Position numbers and translations under genes: made by a program
Part shown: positions 55,505 through 64,000 of the stretch, piece after piece
Layout: every line of letters starts with the position of its first letter
Numbering within the stretch: position 1 is the first letter of the stretch
Assembly: GCA_026636295.1 (NCBI GenBank)
Contig: CP089465.1
Coordinates: 124,001 to 188,000, forward strand
Direction: 5' to 3'
DNA: 64,000 bases
Source: Medakamo hakoo
Lineage: Eukaryota > Chlorophyta > Trebouxiophyceae > Coccomyxaceae
The notes under the pieces: model-generated
What the model was told of the DNA's origin: nothing
Seen by the model: the letters and a program-made list of their open reading frames with translations, nothing else
The model's database searches: none

Positions 55505-57708
55505 ATGACCCAGCAGACCGGCGTGCTGGCGGCGACGACGACGGAGGAAAAGGGCGCCAACGCCCGCCTGGTGAGTTTTTTCTCGCGTGAGTTTCGTCTA
55601 GCGATCTCTCTCGCCCGCCCGCCTCCCACCTTCTCACGCCCGCACACGCTCGCCCCACCCCAACACACGACGACAGCTGGCCTTCACGGGCGCCATGGCC
55701 GTCGCTGACCTGGTCAAGACGACGTTGGGGCCCAAGGGCATGGTGAGACTGGTGGGACCGCACGAAAAAAAAAGCACGCGCGACGCGCGCCTCCCCCCCC
55801 CTCGACCTCCCCCTCCCCTCCATCCATCCATCCCCTACCCCCTCCCTCCCTCCCCCCACACTACTCGCGCGCGCACACAGGACAAAATCCTGCAGTCCGT
55901 CTCCCGCGGGCGGGGCGTCACCGTCACCAACGACGGCGCCACCATCCTGCGCTCCCTGCACGTCGACAACCCGGCGGCCAAAGTCCTCGTCGACCTGTCC
56001 CGCGTCCAGGACGAGGCGGCGGGCGACGGCACGACGTCGGTCGTCGTCCTGGCCGGCGAGCTGCTGCGCGGCGCGGAAGCCCTGGTCAACGCGCGCGTCC
56101 ACCCCATGACGGTCGTGGCGGGCTACCGGGCGGCCGCGGGCGTCGCCGCGGCGGCGCTGGAGTCCGGCGCGGCCGACCGGTCGGCCGACCCGGCCGCGCT
56201 CAAGGCCGACCTCCTCAACATCGCGCGGACGACGCTCTCCTCCAAGATCCTGTCGGGCGACCGGGACCATTTCGCGGCCCTGGCCGTTGACGCCGTGCTG
56301 CGCCTCAAGGGGTCGACCGACCTGTCCGCCATCCACATCCTCAAAAAGACGGGCGGCACGCTGGCCGAGTCGTGGCTGGACGAAGGCTTCATCTTAGCCA
56401 AGGCCGTCGGCGTGGGCCAGCCCACCCGCGTGGAGGACGCCAAGATCCTGGTGGCGAACACGGCCATGGACACGGACAAGATCAAGATCTACGGTGAGGG
56501 AGGCGGAGGAGGAGGGAGGGAGGTGGAGGGCGGAGGAGGGGGGGGGGAGAGGGAGGGTGGGATGGTGGGGGGAGGCGGGGGCCTCTGGCCTCTCTCTCCA
56601 TCCAAGGAAGCGCACGGCAATGACGCCCCCCCCCTCCCCTCCCCTCCTCCCTCGCCCACCCACCCACCCACCCCCCCTCAAAAAGGCGCCCGCGTCCGCG
56701 TCGACTCCATGGCCAAAGTGGCCGAGCTGGAAGCGGCGGAGAGGGCGAAGATGGCGGCGAAAGTGGCGGCCATCTGCGACACGGGCGCGACCGTGTTTGT
56801 CAACCGCCAACTGATTTACAATTACCCGGAATCCCTGTTCGCGGACGCGGGCGTCATGGCGGTCGAGCACGCGGACTTTGAGGGCGTGGAACGCCTGGCC
56901 CTCGTCACGGGCGCGGCCGTCGCGTCCACGTTCGGCGGCAGCGGCGAGGGCGCGGGCCCGCCCCCGACGCTCGGGTCGGCCCGCCTCGTTGAAGAAATCA
57001 TGATCGGCGAGGACCGGGCCCTGCACTTCTCCGGCGTGGCCCGCGGGGACGCGTGCACCATCGTCCTGCGCGGCGCGTCCTCCCACCTGCTGGACGAGGC
57101 GGAGCGGTCCCTGCACGACGCCCTGTGCGTGCTGTCCCAGACGGTCGCGGACGCGCGCGTCGTGTATGGCGGCGGGTGGCCCGAAATCCGCATGGCGCAC
57201 GCCGTCGCGGCCGCCGCGGCGCGGACGCCGGGCAAGCAGTCGCTGGCCATGGAAGCGTACGCGGCCGCCCTGCGCGCGATTCCCGCGACGATCTGCGAGA
57301 ACGCGGGCATGGACGCGGCCGACTGCGTGGCCCGCCTGCGCGCGGCGCACGCTGCGGCTGCCAGCGGCGAGGGCGAGCCCGGCCCGCGCGAGGCCTGCCG
57401 GGCGGGCGTGGACGTCATCGCGGGCGGCGTCGGCGACATGGAGGAGCGCGGCGTGTTTGAGTCGTACAAGGTAAGACGTGGGCGGGCGAAGGGAGAGGGA
57501 GGGAGGCGGATGGATGGATGGGAGCCCCTTTTTTCGCGCTGTTCTCTCTCTTTCTCTCACGGCACTCACCCCCCCCCCCAAAAAAAAAATAAAACTCTCT
57601 CAACAGGTCAAGCGCCAGGTCCTGCTGTCCGCCACCGAAGCCGCGGAGATGATCCTGCGCGTCGATGAGGTGGTGAAAGCGGCGCCCCGGCCGCGCGAGC
57701 GGGAGTGA
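55505..57708 (+). CDS. CCT2: T-complex protein 1 subunit beta (CCT2)
   Basis: Exons 55505-55570, 55677-55742, 55881-56493, 56686-57470 and 57607-57708 give 543 residues. CCT2 is one of eight subunits of the cytosolic chaperonin that folds actin and tubulin. Family marks: [58 protein letters not shown] (ATP site), [56 protein letters not shown] and [22 protein letters not shown] and [13 protein letters not shown] at the end separate beta from other subunits. One extra Leu at the first splice is unusual and the exact donor may differ by a codon. The third intron (192 nt) has no in-frame stop. Confidence 0.95.
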
Positions 57709-58292
57709 AGAGAAGAGTGGAGAGAGTGGGTGGGAGGGTGGAGTGGGAGAGTGCTGTGTGTTGTTTCCGGTGCGGCGTTGTGCGCAGTGTTTTCTTTTCT
57801 TTTCTTCTCTAGGCTGGTGTCGCAGGGATGCGTGGGGGAGTGCGCGTGTGTGAAGACGAAAAGATGGATGAAAAAGAAAAAAAAACAGCGGGCCGGCCAC
57901 CTACCCGCGCCACCCTCTCGTGGTTGGTCGGGGCGCGGGGAGGGGGAGGCGGGTCTCTGTTTTTTCGTTTTGTTTCGGCGCTTTTCCCTTTACACACTCA
58001 CGCACTCGCGCACGGGATCGTGCGCCCACACAGGCGCGGGTGGTGGATTGGGGAAGGGTGCGGGCGCCGTGCGCCGGCCTTTCTCCTTTGCTTTCGCCCA
58101 TCCACAACCCCCCCGTCCATCCTGCTTCTTTTTTTGCCTCGAGGTGTTGGCACGCTCGCGTCCAAACAAACAAGACGGCCTCGGGTTTGAGAGCCGCTCG
58201 GCCGTCCGCGCGTGTGCACCACCTGGTAAGCCGCGGGCGCGCACGCCGTGCAAAAATCAAGACAAAAAAAAAAACGCTCGAGCGTTTTCTTT
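57709..58292. other. Intergenic region between CCT2 and lumen-protein gene
   Basis: No gene or structural RNA is recognised. It has a T/C run (57788-57808), A9 at 57877, T-rich patches and a CCTCGAGG palindrome near 58138. The last 30 bases hold the hairpin described separately. Confidence 0.5.
58264..58288 (-). terminator. Hairpin plus T-run, terminator-like, after lumen-protein gene
   Basis: Read on the minus strand, four bases past the stop codon there is a perfect 18-bp palindrome (AAAACGCTCGAGCGTTTT, 58288-58271) followed directly by seven more T. It has the layout of an intrinsic terminator. In nuclear DNA it may instead be a 3' UTR hairpin. Confidence 0.55.
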
Positions 58293-59252
58293 TCACTTCT
58301 CGCCCAGGATCTCGGCTTTGGCCTTCGCCATCGCCTTCTTCTTCTGGGCGGCGGACAGGCCGCGCTTCTTGGTGCCCTCCATGTTGTAGCCGGACATGCT
58401 GTGCGTGGGCGAGGGGGTGAAAAGTGGAGAGGCGGGCGGGCGTGAGTTTTGGAAGTGGGGATGGACTGGAGAGGGCGGGGCAGAGTTGGCGGCAAGGCGA
58501 GCATTCGGCTCGCTTTGGTTTTCTGCGTGACGGCCGCACACGCACGCCAGTTCTCAGCCCACATTCCGCACGGGAGTGTCGCCGAGGTCGTCCCCCCACC
58601 AAAGGGGCAGGTGACGTGTGGGGAGCACGGCTGCTCCCTCCACACGCGGCGCGCTTGTCACGAGCGACGAGAGGATAGGCTCGCATCGCCGCCGCGTTTT
58701 TTTCTCTCACCTGGCGCCAGACATGGATGGAGCGATGGACCCACGGCGGGTCGTGGATCCCGTGGACGCCTGGGACGGGATCTCGATCGCGTTGGCGGCG
58801 GAGGCGAGCGTCAGGGCGACGGCTGCGGGGTGGGCGGGGCGGGAGTGGTGAGAGGAGGGGTGAGAGAGGATGAGAGAGGCGCCGGCCGGGCCGGTGAACA
58901 GGAGGCCGCCAGGCCGCGGCGATGCGGCCACGGATCCCACGTTTGCGCACACAGGCCAGAGCATGAGCTCAGGCTCCCCCGCGGATCGACAGAGGGCGGG
59001 ACAATGGCGCCGCAGCGGCGACGGCGAGCACTAGGAAACAGAGGAGCGCTCGCTGAGCGGACTCTCGCGCCGCCTCTCGCGAGCGCCGCGCGCTCGCCGA
59101 CACTGCCAACACCAGCCACACGCACCAGCGAAACCCGCGGCCAGGGCAGACCGGCGGGACGTCGGCTCGGCCGAGGCACGGACGACGACGGAGGCGCGGG
59201 ACGCGGGGCGGGACGCGGCCGAGGCGCGCGGGGCGAGGGTCTGCATCATCAT
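58293..59252 (-). CDS. Small nuclear-encoded thylakoid-lumen protein
   Basis: Exons 59252-59126, 58822-58711 and 58398-58293 join in phase to 114 residues. The protein has a bipartite targeting signal: an Arg/Ser/Ala-rich stroma transit peptide (TLAPRASAASRPASRASVVV) and a twin-Arg lumen signal (TSRRSALAAGF, AVALTLASAANA) ending in a lumen cleavage site ANA. The mature part is about 60 residues, with GSTTRRGSIAPSMSG, GYNMEGTKKRG and a Lys/Ala-rich helix (AAQKKKAMAKAKAEILGEK). The layout recalls nuclear-encoded PSII subunit PsbTn, whose mature peptide also has a KRGxxxAKK segment, but the Cys pair of PsbTn is lacking. I cannot name it. Confidence 0.74.
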
Positions 59253-59519
59253 TTTCGCTGGGAGAGGGGGGGCGAGGGAGACGGGGGGGTGCGGAAGAGA
59301 ATGGAGGCAGTGGGTTGGGGGCGCGGCGAGTGGGGGAGGGGCGCAGAGAGTGAGGTCAGTCTCTGCGCCGTTGCAGCCGTTGAACGCAGCCCTCCCCACT
59401 CTCCCTTTCTTGCAGAGCCCTCTCCCCCTCGCTTTTGCGGGCGTTTCCCTCCGCGGCGGGCCACAACCCCACTCCCTGCTGCTCCTGCGCCGCTAGCCAC
59501 ACTCTTTGCGCGCTTGACC
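59253..59519. promoter_or_regulatory. Divergent promoter region lumen protein/FAR
   Basis: 267 bp between divergent starts. It is purine-rich on the lumen-protein side and pyrimidine-rich on the FAR side; no TATA box. Confidence 0.45.
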
Positions 59520-62500
59520 ATGCCGCTGCCCGGGTGGTGCGTTGGGTGTGAGGGTGGGGGAGGAGGCGCGTGCGTATCTTTTCGCTGCCAAGGGGAAAGA
59601 CGCCCGCGACGCATGCAAAGCCACGCAACTAGCCTGGACCCCCCACACATGGGGCCGCCCGCGCTCTGAGGTGGTTCTGGACACGCTAAGGCCCGGCCTT
59701 GAGGGTGCGGCCATGGTTCGGCGGCCCGGCATCCCCTCCAGTCTCGCCCTGCGTCTTGCGCCGCGCACTCACGCCCCTCGTTGTTCTCCCTCCCCACAGC
59801 TTTTACCCCAACGGCGTCCTGCCCGGCGAGTTCAACGGGTCCTACCCGGCCGCGAGGTGTCCTATCACTGTGCCACAATGCGCTCATGAGGAGGGCGCGG
59901 CGCTGTTCACGTCGGACGAACAGGTGAGAGAGGAGGCGGAAGCGATGGGCAGGGAAGAAGAAGCCGCGACGCGTCTAGAGCGGCCCGCGTGTGTTTTGCG
60001 CGCCCCAGCGGCCGCCGCGTGAGGGGCACGCCGCGCGCCATGCCCGCCATCGGCATTTCCGAACCTCGGGCCACCTCGCAGTGGGTGAAAACCAGTGCCC
60101 GGCCCGGGGCGGTCGGCCCGGTTTGGGGGTCGAAAAGACAAAACGCATGCGCCCACGTGCGGGCGTGGGCGCGGGCGGTCGCTGCTGCCCGCACGGAGCC
60201 GCCTGCCCCGTCACGGAACCGGCGGCGCCGGCTCCTCTGCCTCAATACGCCGCCGGTAACCTGTTGTCCGGTCGGTCCCCCTGCCAATGCACGTGGGTGT
60301 GGGCGGAGGCGGCACGCACCTGTGCGGCCGTGCGGGGTCGTTTTCTTTTCCTTCGCCCCTGCACGGCGGGCCGCCGGACAGACGAGAGGGGGGAGGGGCC
60401 TGCTTGGTCTTTTTTCCCTTTTTCGGCACGCCGTCGGGGGCTGCCTCACCCGCCCCACCCCGCGACCACCCGTCCGAACTCTTGTCTGGCGCACCAAGGA
60501 CACAAAAAACTCACCAACGACCACCGAACGCCCTCCAACCCCACAACACAGCCCTCCATCATCCGCGCCTTTTCCGGCGCGTCTGTCTTCCTGACCGGCG
60601 GCACGGGCTTTGTCGGCTCCGTCCTCATCGAACAGCTCCTCCGCCTGGTCCCGGACATTGAGAAGATCTATGTCCTCGTCCGCCCGAAAAAGGGCCTGAG
60701 CGGTGAGTTGGGACGGGGACGGGACGAAAAAAAACAGGGAGCGCGAATTCGCGCCCGACCTAGCCGCAGCGCCGTGACCCGCTCGCTCTCTTCTCTCTCT
60801 CTCCTCGCTTCGGCACGCGCCTGGAGAGGGCCATGGCCTCAGCGCGCGCCCGCCCCGCCCTGAACACTCACACCCAATCCCACCCTTGTCACACACCACC
60901 CAACACAAAAAACCCGAAAACACACAACAGGCGAGGCCCGCTTGGACGCCCTGTTCCGCAAGGCTGCGCTGTTTGACGCGCTGCGGGAAGGCCCGCAAGG
61001 CGCCGACCCGGCCGTCGGCGAGGCGGGCGTCTTCGACTTCCACACCAAGCGCGCGCCGTTGCGGGCCGACCTGCGCGCCAAGGTCGTCGCCGTCGAGGGC
61101 GACGTCTCCTTCCCCGGCCTGGGCCTGTCGGACGCGGACGTCGCGCGCGTGACCGCGCCGTCCACGCGCTTCTTCATCCACTGCGCCGCGTCCATCTCCT
61201 TCTTCGAGCACGTCCACGTCCTGCTGAACCAAAACTATGAAGCCACGCGCCACGTCACGGACCTGGCCCGCCGCTGCGCCAACCTGGGCGCGTTCGTCCA
61301 CGTGTCGACCGCCTACACCAACGCCAACCTCGGCCGCGAAGCGCACGTCGAAGAAAAGATCTACCCCCTCGTCCTGCCCGACGGCCGGGCCGTCCCGCAC
61401 GCGGCGACGGCGGCGGAGCTGCTGGCCCTCAAGCCTCGCGCCGCCGCGCGGCGGGCCAAGGCCCTCGTGTCTGGCCTGGGCTTCCCCAACGCGTACACGC
61501 TGTCCAAGCACTTGGCCGAGGACTTGGTCGCGGACCTGCACGCCCGCGGCGACCTGAACGCCGCCATCGTCCGCCCCTCCGTCATCGGGCCCGTCGCGGG
61601 CGCGCCCGCGCCCGGCTACTTTGGCAACGGCGCCGGCATGACGGCGGCCATCCTGTCCTTCGCGTCCGGCATGGCCCGCTTCTCGTGCTACGACCCGGAC
61701 CACGTGTGGGACAACGTCCCCGCCGACACCGTGGGCGCGGCCACCCTCGGCGCGGCGGCGGCGGCCGTCGCCGCCGGCGCGCGCGACCCGGAAGCCCCCC
61801 TCATCGTCCACGCCGCCTCGTCCGCCTCGCACTGCGAGCGGTACGGCGACCTGTTCCGCGGCCACATCTTTCCCTACTGGTGCGCGGCGCCGCCGTCCCG
61901 CCGCTTCACGAAGGGGCCCTACAAGCCCGTCGAGCACTGGACGGCGTTCCTGCCGGAACACACGCTGACGTTCAAGGCCCTGAAGGCGGCGGCCACGCTC
62001 AAGTTCCGGGGCATCGCGGCCGCCCTCAAGCTCGCGGGCCGCCCCGACCTCGCCGCCCAAGTCTGGCAGGGCTGGAAAGTGTACTGCCTGTACAACACGA
62101 CCGCCCTGGACTTCCACATCTTTTACTGTGCGGCGCGCGCCCAGGCCATCTGGGACGCCCTGCCCGACGGCGAGCGCGACGCCTTCCGCATGGTGTGGGC
62201 CGCGCCCGACGACTGGGGCGTCTACATGATCCGCCACTCGGAAGTGTGCCGCGCCAAGTTTTTCACGCCGCCGCCCAAGGGCGCGTCCGGCCGCAACACG
62301 GGCCTGGAGGGCGAGTCTGGCTCGGCGGCGTCCTCGGTGGCGGGGTCCGAGGGCGCGGAAGCGGAGGCGTACGCGCCGATCCGGCCCGCGCCGCCCGCCG
62401 CGGTCGCGGCCGCGGCCGACGCGCGCCGCCGTGGCCTGACCGCCGGCGGCCTGGCCCTGGCCTGCCCGCCGCGGAAGACGACGCCGTCCTGCGAGGGTGG

Positions 62501-62732
62501 CTGCGCGACCGGCCAGACCATCACCGTCACCCCTGCCGCCGCCACGCTCGCGCCCATGGACGACGACTCCGCGTCCGCGACGCCGACCCGCCAGGCGAGC
62601 GGCGGCTTCAAGGCCGCAGCGGCCGTCGCGTCCCCGCGCCCCGACTCGCCCCTGGCCGCCGCCGCCCTGTCGACGAAAGCCGGGTCCGGCGCCCTGGGTG
62701 GGGCGGCCGTCCTGGCGGTGGCGGACGCGTAA
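59520..62732 (+). CDS. FAR: Fatty acyl-CoA reductase (alcohol-forming)
   Basis: Exons 59520-59536, 59800-59923, 60552-60702 and 60931-62732 give 697 residues. The enzyme reduces acyl-CoA or acyl-ACP to fatty alcohol for wax or ether lipids. NADPH site: SVFLTGGTGFVGSVLIEQLL; then IYVLVRPKKG, RFFIHCAASISFFE, FVHVSTAYTNAN, the catalytic Tyr-x-x-x-Lys in NAYTLSKHLAEDL and AAIVRPSVIG. The sterile-like FAR_C part follows (WKVYCLYNTTALDFHIFYC). A C-terminal extension of some 160 residues is Ala/Pro-rich. The first exon (17 nt) and the second (FYPNGVLPGEFNGSYPAARC) are inferred by phase; the 628-bp second intron is the longest in the window. The stop is TAA, the only one here. Confidence 0.91.
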
Positions 62733-63078
62733 AACCATTGTTCGACGTTCACGAGGACCTTTCCTTTCTCTCATCCCTTTTTTTATTATTAAAACGAAGC
62801 GGAGCCAGTTTTCTCTTTTTCCCTCGTCAGTACCTTTTTATCAGTTCAGAAGAGTGTGATGTGATGTGTGTGTGTGTGCGTGTGTGCGCATGATGGCGCG
62901 ACTGCTTGCGCGAGATTTAAACAAAAGAAGACTTGATTTTTCGGGCGTGTGCGCGTGTGTGGGCTAGAGAAGAGTGGTGGGTGTGAGTGGAGAAACGGCA
63001 ACGAAAAAACACCCGGTAAAAAAGACACACTGTTTTTGATATTTTTTAAACGCGCACAACCGCACCCCTCCCTCTTTT
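62733..63078. other. Intergenic region between convergent FAR and LSMT-like genes
   Basis: No gene is seen. It is AT-richer than the surroundings, with TTTTTTTATTATTAAAA near 62778, a (TG)n stretch at 62861-62887 and TTGATATTTTTTAAA near 63034. It probably holds two 3' UTRs. Confidence 0.5.
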
Positions 63079-64000
63079 TCACGACAGGCGCACGCCCTCC
63101 ACGACGGGTCCGCCGCCCTCACCACCGCCCGCGCCGGCAGGCGCCGCCCGTGCGGCCGCGAGCGCCCCACCCCAGATGCCTTTCTCAATCCGCACCAGGC
63201 GGGCCGCCACCTTCTCGCGCGGGCCCGCGGCCTCGGACGCGATCGTCGCGTCGTCCTCCTCCACGGACGTCGGGTACCGGGCCAGGCGGGCTTCCAGGTG
63301 CGAGACCAGGGCGGACCGGGCGGCGGCCTCGACGGCCGGGCCGAGGGCCCCGGGCTGCGAGGCCGCGGCGAGCGCGTCGGGGCGGGAGACGGCGGCCGCG
63401 TCCGAGGTGAGGGCCAGCCGCAGGTACGGCAGCAGGTCGGCCGGCAGCGGGCAGCCGCGCGTGAGTCTGAACGCGTGCTGCGTGGAGTAGGACGGCGCGG
63501 ACGTGGAGGGCGGGCCGCCCGCGCCGCGGGGCGGGCCCGCACGCGCGGGCCCAGAGCAGCCGGGCACGCCCGCCTCTCCAAAGCCGCGCTGCAGGGCCGC
63601 CCGCTTGGCCGGGTACAAGGGGTCAGTCGTGGGCAGGGTAATGGTCAGGCGCAGCTCGTCGAAAGGGTTGGCCTGGGGGTGTGGCGTAGGGGGGGGGGGG
63701 GGGGGGGGGGGGGAGCGTGGGGGGGGGGGGGCGTGGGCGTGGTGGGCGGGGCGGGGTGAGTGGCCGTGGTGTGCGACACGCGCGCTGAGGCCCTCTCTCC
63801 GCCAAAGACTCGGCGCCGCCCCGCCCCTCCCCCTGCACCCACCTCGTCGACGATGCCGTAGTTCAGCAGCAGCTTGCGGTTGGGCTGGGGCCCGCACCAC
63901 GCCACGATCGGGTCGCCCGCGGCCACGGGCGAGTCCGCGGCCCAGACAATGCCTGGGCCGCCGTCCACGCCGTCCGCGCTGTACAGGAGCGCCGCCCGGG
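63079..64000 (-). CDS. SET-domain methyltransferase of Rubisco-LSMT type, 5' part outside window
   Basis: Two exons are visible, 64000-63843 (continuing upstream beyond the window) and 63672-63079. The first carries the end of the SET domain: SPVAAGDPIVAWCGPQPNRK and LLLNYGIVDE, equivalent to the SYGPKSN / LLxxYGF segment; the second starts ANPFDELRLTITLP, the link to the Rubis-subs-bind domain, and has the helical PLPADLLPYLRLALTS. It ends GPVVEGVRLS. Rubisco LSMT relatives methylate plastid lysines (Rubisco, aldolase) or, in SETD3, actin His; the substrate is open here. The intron between the two exons holds G25 and G13 (C on the coding strand). Confidence 0.82.
   Translation of the reverse strand, partial: PGGAPVQRGRRGRRPRHCLGRGLARGRGRPDRGVVRAPAQPQAAAELRHRRRGGCRGRGGAAPSLWRREGLSARVAHHGHSPRPAHHAHAPPPPRSPPPPPPPPTPHPQANPFDELRLTITLPTTDPLYPAKRAALQRGFGEAGVPGCSGPARAGPPRGAGGPPSTSAPSYSTQHAFRLTRGCPLPADLLPYLRLALTSDAAAVSRPDALAAASQPGALGPAVEAAARSALVSHLEARLARYPTSVEEDDATIASEAAGPREKVAARLVRIEKGIWGGALAAARAAPAGAGGGEGGGPVVEGVRLS
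63689..63731. repeat. Paired homopolymers G25 and G13 in an intron
   Basis: Twenty-five G (63689-63713), AGCGT, then thirteen G (63719-63731). On the coding (minus) strand they are C tracts within the polypyrimidine region of an intron. Confidence 0.92.

Noticed and set aside
58150-58260. Possible tRNA or snoRNA near 58200
   Set aside because: I could not form a cloverleaf, and no box C/D or H/ACA pair is seen.
59907-62774. Minus-strand ORF of 955 codons
   Set aside because: Antisense to FAR exons and introns; no domain and composition typical of a reverse frame.
1-64000. Mobile elements, CRISPR arrays, rRNA genes, viral remnants
   Set aside because: No terminal repeats, reverse-transcriptase, transposase or capsid motifs, no spaced repeats and no rRNA segments were noticed; the only repeats are microsatellites, homopolymers and the 39-bp coding repeat.

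Overview
The window is nuclear DNA from a very GC-rich photosynthetic eukaryote, most likely a unicellular green alga. Genes are split by short GT-AG introns (about 45 seen; donors mostly GTGAG or GTGCG) and carry plastid transit peptides. The set mixes plant-lineage plastid functions (plastid Hsp90, 3-oxoacyl-ACP synthase II, a sulfate-permease subunit, ribosomal protein bL35, a thylakoid-lumen protein, a Rubisco-methyltransferase-like SET protein, a double B-box protein) with general eukaryotic genes (PRPF3, TAD3, DDX56, DPH1, CCT2, NDUFB10, class I mannosidase) and a WD40/coiled-coil protein resembling the ciliary CFAP57. I do not name a species.

The window holds 33 genes in 64 kb. 1-6.1 kb: end of a glycoside-hydrolase-like gene, then a large Pro/Thr-rich membrane-anchored surface protein with three Cys-rich modules. 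6.4-11.4 kb: a tiny membrane protein, PRPF3, plastid Hsp90. 11.4-12.5 kb: no convincing gene. 12.5-22.5 kb: double B-box protein, an alpha/alpha-barrel-like protein, TAD3, two unknowns, an RBM7-like RRM protein, NDUFB10, DDX56. 22.9-33.5 kb: secreted unknown, methionyl-tRNA formyltransferase, SULP, CBM20 protein, DPH1, KASII. 34-45 kb: DUF1349-like protein, CFAP57-like protein, class I mannosidase, ankyrin protein. 45.3-51.7 kb: RING-PHD protein, SET methyltransferase, secreted alpha/beta hydrolase. 52.4-64 kb: SANT/Myb protein, an unknown, bL35, CCT2, lumen protein, fatty acyl-CoA reductase, and the 3' part of a Rubisco-LSMT-like gene cut by the window end.

The layout is compact. Nine gene pairs are divergent with only 209-331 bp between start codons. 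One of these spacers holds a perfect 28-bp palindrome. A second perfect palindrome (18 bp) followed by a T-run lies just after a stop codon and looks like a hairpin terminator. Several plastid-targeted products meet in plastid lipid, sulfur and translation metabolism (KASII, SULP, FMT, bL35, Hsp90C), but neighbours share no obvious pathway. I saw no mobile element, CRISPR array, tRNA or rRNA gene.
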